Part shown: piece by piece, positions 37,029-48,335 of the stretch | Position numbering within the stretch: position 1 is the first letter of the stretch | How the letters are laid out: the number at the start of each line of letters is the position of its first letter | NCBI RefSeq assembly: GCF_050908995.1 | Contig: NC_135122.1 | Location: 15,230,501 to 15,294,500 of the forward strand | From: Andrena cerasifolii | Taxonomy: Eukaryota > Arthropoda > Insecta > Hymenoptera > Andrenidae | DNA length: 64,000 nt | Direction of reading: 5' to 3' | Made by a program: the position numbers and the translations under genes | The notes under the pieces: generated by a model | What the model was told of the DNA's origin: nothing | Seen by the model: the letters and a program-made list of their open reading frames with translations, nothing else | Database searches by the model: none

Positions 37029-37764
37029 TCAAGGGGAGGTTCCGGTCTAAAAATCGATTTTTTTTATTTCATTTTTCGAATGTTCAACCTTTTAGGAATA
37101 CGTGTTGAAAAGAATTTGTTGAAATTCGTAAAATTCCCGAGGTTATAGGCATTCAAGAAGCGGCAAATGCATGGGTGACACCCGGCCACTCGGCACCCAC
37201 GTAAAACTTTAAACGCGTTTTTCTGGAAACAGAGTTCTCAAAACGGTGGGACCTGTATCTCCAAAAGTTATTATCCGATTCGACCGAAACTTTTTTTATT
37301 TTGAAGAATATACTTCTGGCTAGGGGAGATATAGGAAAAATATACAAAAAATTGAAAATTTATAATTTTCAAAGCAGTTGAAAGGGTGACAAATATAGGG
37401 AGAAAGTGATTTCAAACTTCAAGTGTCGTTATTTTCTAAAAAAAGTTATTTTTGTATTTTTTCTGGTTTCCCCCCTAGCCAGAAGTATATTCTTCAAAAT
37501 AAAAAAAGTTTCAGTCGAATCGGATAATAACTTTTGGAGATACACGTCCCACCGATTTGGATCAATTTTTTGACGCCTTGACTTTAACGACTCCCCAGTG
37601 CCGTCTGCAATGATTAATTATAAAACAAAAAATATATTTCTATAACTTAAGACATCCTTAATACAATGCAAAAAGTCCCATTAAATTATATATAGTAGTT
37701 TTCCTGTAATTAATTCCTAAAGATCACCTATTTTTTGGGGCTCTAGACCGGAAGGTCCCCTTAA
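37029..37764. mobile_element. TTAA foldback element, family E, copy 1
   Basis: A 736-bp element. The left end reads AAGGGGAGGTTCCGGTCTA after TCAA, probably a mutated TTAA. The right end, reversed, is TTAAGGGGACCTTCCGGTCT. Inside, 37244-37358 and about 37440-37554 form a second, internal inverted repeat, from CGGTGGGACCTGTATCTCC to its counterpart ending at GTCCCACCG, so a transcript would fold into a long hairpin. Two more copies lie at 51937 and 57266 with the same architecture. Confidence 0.85.
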
Positions 37765-40433
37765 GAACTACAACGAACTGGAGAAATCAGTTCGCCGACG
37801 ATAGAAACTTAGGAATTCGGGTGGAATTGGCTGTAGATCATTTTAAGAGTCAATCCCCCTGGATAACTGTTAGGAGTTCCATGACGGTATACTTGGAGGA
37901 AATTAGGAAACTTTCCTGTCCTTTTCAATCATTCACCCGGTAACACTTCCTCAATAAAATCTCGGATACTCAGCGGGAACTCGTATCCAAACAGAAGCAT
38001 AACGAGCATTCAGAGGCCCCCACATTCCTCTTCACGGAAGTGGTGGACGCCGCTTTTCAACGAAGATCACCGTCGCGCCACCGCGCGCCGTCCATCCGCT
38101 GTATCGAATTGGCGGGAATAATTTACGACCGTCGATTTTTCAGCCGCGCAATTCCGAGCTTCCTAGTAATCTCGATGACCGGCGCGTAATAGAGCAGCCC
38201 TCCCACCCCCACCCTGCGCCCGGCTTCTTGAAATCAATGGGGTGTCTAACGACTACCTGGAGGCCAATAACTGTGCCGCGGTAACTCCGCGAGAGAGAGG
38301 ACGACGCGGGAGGCGGAGGTGGTGTAATTGAGGGGCAGCCAGCCTTTCTAATCAACGCCAGCTGCACGACGTACCACTACATTAATGTCGCAACGTAGTC
38401 GAGAAAATAACGAGACAAGTGCTGGATAATGCGGCGAGGCGCGCGACGCCCGATAATCTGTTGCTGCTGCCGCTGACATTTATAGGAACGATAATTGGTA
38501 TATTTATTACGGCGCCGGTGGCCTCCAACCGCGGCTAAATATTAAACATTCATTGTCCTTGTTATTTATACGCCCTCCGTGGGCGGTCGGCGCATTGTCC
38601 GCGGTAAAAATTGACCGCCAGCCTCGCGCTACCCTGTCCGACCGAGCAGCCTCCTCTTGTCCGCCTCGTCCAGCGGCCTTCCATCCCTTACGACCATAAT
38701 CAATTCGCCTCCGTTCCCAGCGTCGAACGATTTCGAATAGGATCGTGTAAATTCGCAGCTGTAAACCGCCCGGACTAGTTCGAAGTTTGCCGCGAAACGG
38801 GCGTACCTCCGTTTCCGCCCGGTGCAGCGCCGCCGGGGTATCGATTCCGCGCGGAATTCGTGGCCCAAGCGTGACGCGTCGCCTCGTGTAATCTCGCGAA
38901 TGGTCAAATGCAGGTCGCGAACTCGTGACATAAGTGTGTTTAGGCAGGCTGGAGGAGGAGCAGGAACGAGGGCCGTGCGTTTGACACCCCGAACACGCTC
39001 GTCTCCGCTTCCACCCATCGTCCCGCCAGCCGGGGCAGGGGAGGATTAGCGGAACAAGCATCCGAGCAGCGTGTACGGACTACTTGAATTGCGCGGGTTA
39101 AGCAATCAGCGCGCAGATTATTAAGCAGTAACTCGGGTTATTTAGGTAATCTCGGGGATGGTTCGCTCGGTCGAGACGGGGCCGCTAGTGGCGGCATTAT
39201 TTCGATGCTGAACACACGATTACCACCGGGGAAATATGCTCGATGCCGTGCACGCTTACGCGATTAAGTTATTCCACCGCTGTGTGTTATTAGGCGAGTG
39301 ACACGGTTTCGCTGATCAACTTTCGACCTACATATAAAGGCTGCTCTGACAATCAAACGAGTCGGTTCCGACTGGGTAAAGCTTCCAAAAAATAGTAACA
39401 CATTTTCTTGTGTTTAATAGTGTTTAATATATGTACCTTTCTTTAAAAAAAAAAAAAACTATTTACAATATGATGTAATACAAACAATACCTACCCCTCA
39501 AAGCTTCGTATCGCCACTCATAAACTTATCTCCCAATCGAATACAATTTCAACCCCCGTATACAGCAGCGGATTAATATCCTTAAGATGAGAACGAAAGC
39601 TCGTTCACGCCACATATCCCACCCGGCGTTAATCCCGGCCCTCTGAAAACTCCCCGAAACTCTTTTCATCGGCGGGTAACCAACAGCCCGAGGAGCCGAG
39701 ATTACGCGTTAATCCGATTATCCGCCGCGAACAGTGGGATTTAAACGAAACAGATAATCAAGCGATCGATGGGTCTGCCGATCTTTCACCGGCAACGATT
39801 GGCACCGGCTTTGTTCTTCAATTATGCCGCTGTTCTTCAGGCTCGGAAGTTTCTCATTAAGCCTCGGGCGAGTCGCGCGAGATCCACCCGGCTATTTACC
39901 CACCGGCAATATACCCGCTCGAATATCCGCGTTATACACCTCTGTTTAACTGAACGTTAAGGGGGCGGAGAGGCGCGTCGACGAATCGTGCCGCGCTACG
40001 TGCGTTATCCACGAGAGTAACCTAGATCACGGACTATTGAACACTCGTAATGTCAAGTACGCCGAAGGGGTCCGAGGGCATCGTAAGCAATGTCCAGGCG
40101 CGCGGGGGAGGGGCGCCGCGATCGATATCGAGGAACCCATCGAGCGACGGAGGGGGTTGGCAGCAGGGAAACGTTGCAACTACCCGAGGCCAGCGGTAGC
40201 ACTCTGGTCGACGGCACGGAAAACGGTCCAATTACGGCTCATGCCTTTGACCGAGCCCGCGTGTTTAACTACAAGCTCCGCGGAAGGGGCACGCCAAGGA
40301 TCATCGTTAATGAATCGAGGCCCGCGAAGATCGCCCTGCCACCCCTGCGCGCTTTGCGCGTGCGTCGAGGCGGCCTGTCTTTGGGGCGATTGTTCCTGCG
40401 ACGCATCAAACGGGTAAATTAACGACGAAAGTG
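37765..40433. other. Non-coding stretch, possible enhancer region
   Basis: The minus frames at 38507-39061 are CpG-driven and overlap each other. Blocks at about 38380-38620 and 39110-39260 contain SOX-like CATTGT, forkhead/Hox-like TTTATTAC and TAAT-core sites at high density, so these could be regulatory. No RNA gene is seen. Confidence 0.35.
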
Positions 40434-40530
40434 TACAGTAGAGGACAAAGAAGTTACCGATTTTTCGATCAACTGTACCTCTATTAATTTTTAACATCAA
40501 CTCAATACTGCAGCATGTGCTCAATATACA

Positions 40531-40545
40531 TATTCTGATAGAGAA
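40531..40545 (+). repeat. 15-bp target-site duplication, left copy
   Basis: TATTCTGATAGAGAA is repeated exactly at 40952-40966. Removing one copy and the intervening element restores the host arm, which then pairs with the opposite arm. Confidence 0.85.
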
Positions 40546-40951
40546 CAATTAAAACATATGATTTCGGCGCACAGTTTCGGTCAATTAAAAGAATAAAAGC
40601 TAATTTGCGAATATAAGAAGTATCATCTTCCGACGTTTCGGTCAATATTCAGACCTTTATCAAGGAAAGTTTGAATAAATAAATACTGCGTATACTAACC
40701 CAGACCAGTCATTGTTCAACCGACTCGTACGTCGCACGCTTCTGTCAAGCATGTTACATATAAGCATACGCAGTATTTAGTTATTCAAACTTTCCTTGAT
40801 AAAGGTCTAAATATTGACCGAAACGTCGGAAGATGATACTTCTTATATTCGCAAATTAGCTTTTATTCTTTTAATTGACCGAAACTGTGCGCCGACATCA
40901 TATGTTTTAATTTTTTAAAGAAAATTTTACGGTCGAAATTCCAACTTCATT
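40546..40951. mobile_element. Nested foldback element, possibly Penelope-like
   Basis: Two inverted arms of about 147 bp (40547-40693 and 40766-40912, over 95% matched) surround a 72-bp unique loop. A 39-bp one-sided tail (40913-40951) follows. Each arm contains a CTTGATAAAGGTC ... GACCGAAACGTC block (40630-40665 on -, 40794-40829 on +) resembling the core of hammerhead ribozymes. Penelope-like elements are known for long terminal repeats in inverted arrangement, a one-sided short tail, variable target duplications and hammerhead motifs, so I infer a relic of that kind. No reverse transcriptase is present. Confidence 0.7.
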
Positions 40952-40966
40952 ATTCTGATAGAGAAT
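40952..40966 (+). repeat. 15-bp target-site duplication, right copy
   Basis: Exact second copy of TATTCTGATAGAGAA bounding the nested element. Confidence 0.85.
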
Positions 40967-41361
40967 TGAAAACTGTATAAAACCCAGTTAAAGTTGAATT
41001 TATTTAACTAATAAACAAAATTCTTACGTAACGTAACACCCTTTTAAAGCTGTTAAAAGTTACTTTTGAAGAGTAATATAAAATCCGATATTTCGTGGGG
41101 GCACCTTCTGCTTTTTGGACGGCCTAAAAGAATACCAAAAGTGGTTGCCTTTGTCGGCCCCGAAAATGCTTTATCCTGTTCAATGTCATCAATTTTTTTC
41201 TTGTTAGTTACATAAATTCAATTTTAACTGGGTTTTATACAGCTTTCAATTATCGATCGCAATGTGTATATTAAACACATATCACAGTTTCAAGTTGATG
41301 TTAAAAAATAACAAAAATAAAGCAAATCGAAAAAGTGGTAACTACTTTGTCCGCTACTGTA

Positions 41362-44300
41362 CGCATAATAGTAAGGTTTTTAACTTCTTTTAGAGTGGCG
41401 CTGGGTGGGTGGTGTTCTTCTATACTTGAAAGGTTGGAACGAACTTGATCGTTTAAGATCGTTCGAATATGTGGTTTGCTCCTTTTCAATGTTTTACCGA
41501 ATTTTCCATTTCACTTAGAACATTTAATTGTAATTGCAGATTTGAAGCGCAACTCTAAAGTGAAATTCATCAGCAGAAAAAGGAACTTTAGGCAATATTT
41601 CATTCACTTTGCAGGCACACCGTTTTGTGTCTATGTGTTCGTGTGATCCATTAAGGACCCGGGCACAGAAGAAACCAGAAATGGTGCCAAGCAGCGTCCT
41701 TAATTTACTCACAACAAGGACTGCATATTAATTCGCCAAGTTCGGAAAAGGACAAAGAGGAATGGACGAAATTACGGGAAGGGCGTCTTATTAATTATCA
41801 GGCAATAACGGGTGTCGCTAGGCGAGGCCGTTTTAATTCACTCACCAGCAGCTGCTTAATTAGCATCCGTGCCATCAGATCAAGCGGAAACTTGGCCGAC
41901 AAATTGCCGCTTCTTGCGCTACTGCACCGTCTCACCAAGATCAGTCACTGGAGGAACAGAATTTTTATCTCTCTCTCTCTCTCTGCCAGCGAATAACTCA
42001 GCGCCGTAGCGTTCCTTAAAACTATGAATGACCTAGATAGTACATAAGATCACGAATCAATTAGCAGATACAATTCTACTCCAATATATTTCTGTATTGT
42101 TACCTTTATCGAGAATTAAAAGCAATGGAACGAGGCTGTTCATGGGGACACTTTTCTCATATTCCACTTTGGCGAATCCTTCGGAGAATCGCGCAGCGGT
42201 CCTCCGAATAACTAATCGCCAGGAGATTCACGCCGTAGAACGTCGGCCACCCTCTTTACGATAATTGCCGGCGCGTAAACGTCCTCGAGCGGCATTGAAA
42301 ATTATTTCACGTTTTATTCGATCGTTGCCGCTGGCTAAATTATCATCCTGGAAATACGATTATGGTCCCAGGGACGGCGATGTTACGCGAATTTTTATGA
42401 GACCCTCGCGGTATATCGCGGCAGCTCTCGATTCGGCTCGATTTTAACGCCGCGTCGATCTGCATTCGCCGAGCGACCTTCATCCCCCTCGTGTTTGCGC
42501 TCCCCGTGCTGGAATTGATGTAGCGCGACAAACTGGCTCGCCTGCCCCGCAGAGATTCGTCGGAAAGTTGTCAGTCGTTGCGAAACTCGTGAACGTTGAC
42601 GAGCTTGATAATGCGAGGGAGAAAAATAAGTGGACGGGTTTTATAGCTCGAGAGCTGTCGCGGTTCCTTAAACGAAACATCGATTATGTAAAGGTGCACG
42701 CGTTGAATAATAGAGTACAGGTGCTATTCGTTAGAATTTCTCACTTGCTCGCTTGAGAGTTTAACTACATCGGACTGTTTGCAACGATCGTATCTCAGAA
42801 TTTCTACGTCGCAAGTCCCTTCGCCACGGTTCCAAATGCGAAGAACGCTGCAGGTTTCCCAAAGAAGTATCAAGAATTCGCGCCCCTCCCAAGCCCTGGC
42901 GCGAATACGAATTAACGTTCCCCCGCGATAAACGCTCCATTCCGGAGGCAGGATGAATCCCGGAAGAAATATTTGTGCCACTCCAATAATTCGTCTGGCG
43001 TTGCCCCCACCTGTATCCTCCCCTTTTCTCCTGAAAGTTCTTAGAGAAACTTGAACGCGATAGCCGGAAGAACGACATATCGCCCCGAGGGACTTGTTTC
43101 TCCCCCTCCTTTCATTTTCGTCCAGCGAGATCTTAGCTGATATCGCACTGATCGCGAGTTGTCGTAAAGGTAATAGGCAGTCCAGGCGTGGAACGGAATC
43201 GGAATTACCAGAGCGCTCCACGCGAGTATCTACTTATGCGCGCTAAAGGGAGAAATTGCGAACCGTGACGATACTAATTGATAGCTTCCATTGGAAAAAT
43301 TCAATTGCGAATTCAGCCGCGTTCCGTTTACACGCGACCGTTTAATGCTCGTTTAATTTACCAAGCTAATTGACCGACGTAGTTATCTCACGGACAAATA
43401 AATAATCCATGCGGACTGATGCGTATGATATATCGTCGCTGCCAGACGGGTCCCGTAATCCCTTGAGAAACAGTTGATTCGTTTGCGTGACTTTTATCGT
43501 TCGAACGAAAAATTCAAACGGAACTGCAAGAGAGGCAGATTCTCGTGCTGCAGCTGCGAGAGAAAATGCTGGACGAAAATTAGCCTCGCACGATTCTTGT
43601 ACGCGTGAGAAAGGCTACTTTGCAGCTCGCAGCTTCAAAGTATTAAAGTATACAAAGTATTCCAAGTATTCTTGCTGCAAAGTATTAAATTCTTGCCCCT
43701 ATTAAAACTTGTCTACAATAGAAACCAATTAAGTATTCCGATTTGAAAATAATGTAAAATAAAGCTTGAGGTAATACCTTTATGTATTGTAAGCATCACG
43801 ATATTGCAAGTTTTAGTTCGCATAAGAGAATATTTGATAGTGCCAAATGAGTTTCATCGTACGAGACGAAATTCAAAGAGCAATTTTGAGCAGCAATTTC
43901 CATCATTTCTTGCGTGCAAGCGGAACCAGCGAGCAGAAAACGGTAACCGGAATATCCCTCTTCGCGCGGTATCCACGTGGAATCTCCTTTCCGCCTCTTT
44001 CGAATCATAGTGTAATTGGCTTTATTAACTAATCTCTTACCCCCGCCTCCCGTATCAAATTTCAGTTATCGTCTCGGCATTACTGTAATTCTGGCCGCCT
44101 CGGGCTTGACGCGACTCGAAAAGCGACCTGGCACCGTGACCTCCGATTAAAGAATTCATTTGTAGATTGAGAAACGACTTCTAAACGCCAGGATCGCGAG
44201 ACTCCATAAGCGCCGATGTTAATCTCATATATTAATGCAGCACTCGTCGCATTTCAAGCGTTAGGCTTAGGGCGAAGGTATGTCTTTCGTTGACCCAGAT

Positions 44301-45691
44301 AGCCTCGATCGCTTAGATGGCTGTTCTTCGACAAACACAAAGTCCCAAGCCCGAATCTGAGTCCGGCGTTCCAATATTGGCGCTCCATGCCGTCTCCGGG
44401 GGGTGAATATTACAATGTTGCGAACGTAAGTGAGTAAATCCTGAATGGAACAGACACGACAATTACAGTGAAATATATTTCCTCGATTCGCGATCCAGGC
44501 TCGCGCGCGCCAAGCTGCTCGAGAGCATAAATAATCGACTCGGAATCCCGCGCTACGCGAGGGTCATTTTTGAAATATACACGTCTACGTGCAGATGCCT
44601 ATTCTTACGGCTCTCTCCTCCCTCCCCCCTATCCTATTCCCTGATAATATATCGAATGGAGAAACTGGCCGACTGCGTCGTACATCTCTCGCTTCCCTCG
44701 AACCCAGCCGAGCCGCATATGTATTTCTCGACGGCTGGCGTACGCTGACCGAGCACATTGCTGATATAAAAGTCCGATTGAACGATAGCGGGCAACGAAC
44801 CGCGGTGCCTGCTGACTTATTCCATCCGAATCGCGTGATAAATCTCGCGAACGTCCGTTAATTAGACGGGTTTCGTCAGCAACACTTCTTTCTCGCCCCC
44901 CCCCAGCAGAAGAATTCTCACCCCCTCGCTACGAAATTCTTTGCGGCACTGGCACTTCCATCGTCGTCTTACTCAACCATAAAAGCAGGCAAATCCTCGT
45001 GCTGCCTGTGTCGAAAGTCGACAGACCCAACGGGCGCAACAGGAACGCCGTAGAAACAGTAAAATTCGCAAGTGATACATAGCCTCGCGATCTGTCGATA
45101 GCCTATCTGCTTCGATTCCCCGATAGCTTGATTAAACAGATTACCATTTCACGTACGTAGATGTTGAAACAGCGAGGCGACTGCGCCCCGGCTGATATAT
45201 GCCGTTCATTTCCACTGCGAGCTGGCCGCCAGCGGAGCAAGTAGATAAGGTCCGCGCTTTGTCAGACAGCTCAGTAATCTGAGCATTTTCTCGTCAGCGC
45301 GAGCTGCGAGTCACTGCTCCGTTTTTTTTTCTTTCAATCTGTTTTAGTGGAAATGAAATATAGATACCGTAAGCTTCGCCTTTAGTGTTCGTCCGGGCTA
45401 ACTGCGCGGGGCTATATTTTGCACTGTTCACGTTTACAGACGTATCGCTAGGCTCGCTACCTGTGGGGGCAAATATCCCCGCCATGGCGGAAATATAATC
45501 TGGCACATTTAATCACACGTTCGATAATTCTCACCCCACATCCCCCGTCGTCTCTGTTCCCATTTCAAGGCTCCTTTGACGTTAACACGTCTGAGAGATC
45601 ATGAAGTGCTCTGTTCCTCCGTCGATTGATTTCTGGTAGATTTTCCAGCGACGTGCGGCGGGAAACGGTGGTAAAGGAAGGAGACAGGGCA

Positions 45692-45694
<3 letters not shown>
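41362..45694. other. Long non-coding stretch with minor simple repeats
   Basis: A (TC)n run lies at about 41968-41984. CAAAGTATT-like units recur at 43636-43690. The 165-codon minus frame at 42724-43221 overlaps another minus frame and has no recognisable domain. No exon is supported. Confidence 0.45.

Positions 45695-45745
<51 letters not shown>
45695..45745 (+). repeat. (GA)n microsatellite
   Basis: About 25 consecutive GA units. Confidence 0.95.
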
Positions 45746-45750
<5 letters not shown>

Positions 45751-47975
45751 GGTCAGATTTTCGCGGCGGTGGTAAAGTTAAAAAGTTCCAACCTCCATCC
45801 CCGTTGCTCTGTCCCCTACCCCCTTTTCTTTCTGACGGCTTAGTCAGCCTTCTGGCGGTTTATTTCCGTGGAATCGGCTTTTGTAGCTTTCGACGATGTG
45901 GGGCACTACCGAAAATGGGACAGGAAATGCGGTTAAGGCTTCTTCCAGAGGCACTGCGGGCATTCCGTGTCTTCCCTGCGACGCCTACCCTTTCATCTTT
46001 CTTCGCATTGTAAGCTAGATGAGCATAGCTACGCTCCCACCCCGGCTGTATGCAGACAGCAACGCGATTTCCGAATTAATCGATCCGTCGCGACAAAGGG
46101 GCCACCCTGTATCCATCCTCCCATCTTTTAATCATCGACTGTTCTTCTCCCGTGGCATCCAGGGGAAGAGGCCGAGATCTAGGCGGGAAATAATTGCGAG
46201 ATAAATTCCAACGAGACGGTGCTAAACGGGAATTCTATTCGAGTAATATTCGACCCAACGAAATGGGAGCTTGCAATTGAATCGACAACTACGCTTTTCC
46301 AGTGCTTACTAAATTATTACTTGTGGTTAATAATGGCAGGAGAAATCGAATAAATGTGTAAGGAAAGTAGATGGCACTTTCCTAAAGCTACGCGAATCAT
46401 CCCGCGTAATAACGACGGTCGGTAAGCAAACATCGAGATACGAAAAAAAAGATAAGGAGATGAGGAGACACACGTGGCTGAAAGGAGTGTGTACGAATGT
46501 ATCGGAGAAACCAAAGAAAGTGTAAATATATAATAGAGTGAATAACAAACATTGAATGTTGTTTCTTCGATTTACAGGTATGATTGTAATAAGTAAACCT
46601 TAGCTCATAAGTTTTTAAAAAAATAATAAAAAATCCTCTTTGATTTACAGAGAAACAAATCAGTTTACTTATTCACAACCGTTCCCGTAAAAGGAGGGGA
46701 ATTAATCGTATCACAGAACATTATAAATGTAGTTTCAATTTTAATGGTACCAGCTGCAACATTATCGAAACTTTCCCCTACGTTTCTCATTTTGCACGCG
46801 TAGCTACTGCATCGAAATATTCCGACCAGCCCCGAATTTTAACAGACGACGCTATTATTATAATACAATACTTACAAGAATTTCACGTGACAATCGTTAA
46901 TTCTACAATTCCCGGAAATGGCACTTCCTCTTGTATTTAAAGTTCCAGCAGCCACCTCGCCGAAGGAATAAAACTACAAAGCAGGGCGAAAGGTTTCCGT
47001 GGCGCGATTCTAATGGAAGACACGCTACTGTATGTACATATTAAATGTAAGTTGAAATTAGAATCTCATTCATAACGCGTTGCCAGCCGTGCATGAAAAT
47101 TACGCGCAGGGAACGAGTTCGCCAGCTTCGACTGTGCAGCAGGGGCGCGCAATAAATCCCGCGCAACGGATAGACATCTATGCAATCTTCTTTGCTTGTA
47201 AATGAAGTTATTAGAACGACCGGGGGGGGGGGTAGAAACGGGACGAGGGAGAGGAGGGAGTGGAGGAATCGGGGTCCGCTCGCAGGAAGCTGAGACTCGC
47301 GGCGGCGCGGAGGGGAAGAAGAAACGGCAATCGCTTGTGAAAACTGCAATTTTTCTTGCTCAAGGGGTGGGAGCCCGGCTCTCTCTCGATACGAATCGAC
47401 GAGTCGAAGCGCAAAACGAGAGGCACGAGCAGTATTTTTCTTTGATACGCGAAATACCCCCGCAGACCTCCGCAGCATGACTGACTGGCGAGCTTTCGAT
47501 TAATCGCCGTTGCAATGAGGAATGAAAAAACAACAAGGAAATGGAAAGAACGGAGTAGGGAGATAGCGGGGGAGGAATCAGCGGCACGGAAGAGAGGAAA
47601 TGCAGCCCTTCGTACGAACATATGGGGTAACAAGTCTCAGGAACCAGGCAAAACTGGAATAATTGATAGCGGCGCAGCGGAGAGGAAGATACTCTCTCTC
47701 TCTCTCTCTCTCTTTCCACGTGGAACATGTTTGTTGGAAGATCGCGAGACAACAGATTGGCGTGAAGGGCGGGGAGGATTGTTTGGGGGAAAGAATTGTT
47801 TGTACGACGCGTAACTGAGACGGCAGAACGGAGGCTGCAATTATAGGGAAATAGAGCGATACAAAGGAGGCGAGAGAATATCTTGAATCGAATTCGTTGA
47901 ACGGGCTCGTCTAATTGGAAAAGGGCCGTCTGCTAAGTATAGTTCCTGATAATATCATCCGGGCAGAGTTGCAAA
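45746..47975. other. Non-coding stretch with G-rich and (TC)n tracts
   Basis: A run of about 10 G lies near 47221 and (TC)n at about 47691-47713. The frames at 47041-47840 on both strands are products of purine/pyrimidine asymmetry. The final 130 bp show nothing. Confidence 0.45.
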
Positions 47976-48335
47976 TTAAGGGGGAACACCACTGTGACGG
48001 CCGGAAAAATAAGCCATTTTTAAGAATTCTTTTCAGGAATAATTTACAGTTTTCATAAAAAATTGTTATTACCTACCTTTAGTACGCTGTCTTAAGAGAC
48101 TATACAAAAAAAAATAAATACAAAAACATCCATAAATTTTAATATATTAATTAATCTTCTAGACCACCCCACGCGAGGTGGTCGAAGATGTAACTATGGA
48201 ACAGTAATTCCGAAATTAAATTTCATTTTTTTTTTATGATAATCAAAATTTTCTATGAAAACTGTATATTACTCCTGAAAAAAATTCTTAACAATGGCTT
48301 ACTTTTCCGGCCGTCACAGTGGTGTTCCCCCTTAA
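47976..48335. mobile_element. TTAA element, family A, complete copy
   Basis: A 360-bp element starting TTAAGGGGGAACACCACTGT and ending in its exact inverted complement. The terminal repeat is perfect for at least 33 bp (through GACGGCCGGAAAA), and similarity continues inward for about 90 bp in total. TTAA lies at both limits. It is non-coding and of MITE size. The TTAA target is the preference of piggyBac transposases, which supports but does not prove that affiliation. Confidence 0.95.

Larger units (their letters stand above)
40434..41361. mobile_element. Tc1-like long-armed foldback element, interrupted
   Basis: The left end is TACAGTAGAGGACAAAGAAG and the right end, reversed, is TACAGTAGCGGACAAAGTAG. 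TA is at both limits and CAGT follows, as in Tc1/mariner superfamily elements. The inverted arms extend about 145-150 bp: left arm 40436-40530 plus 40952-40997, right arm about 41222-41359. Both reach AAAACCCAGTTAAA. The left arm is split by a second element (40546-40951). The interior is AT-rich with no transposase. Confidence 0.85.

Noticed and set aside
38507..39061. 184-codon and 129-codon minus-strand frames
   Set aside because: Overlap each other in different frames in GC-rich DNA; no domain.
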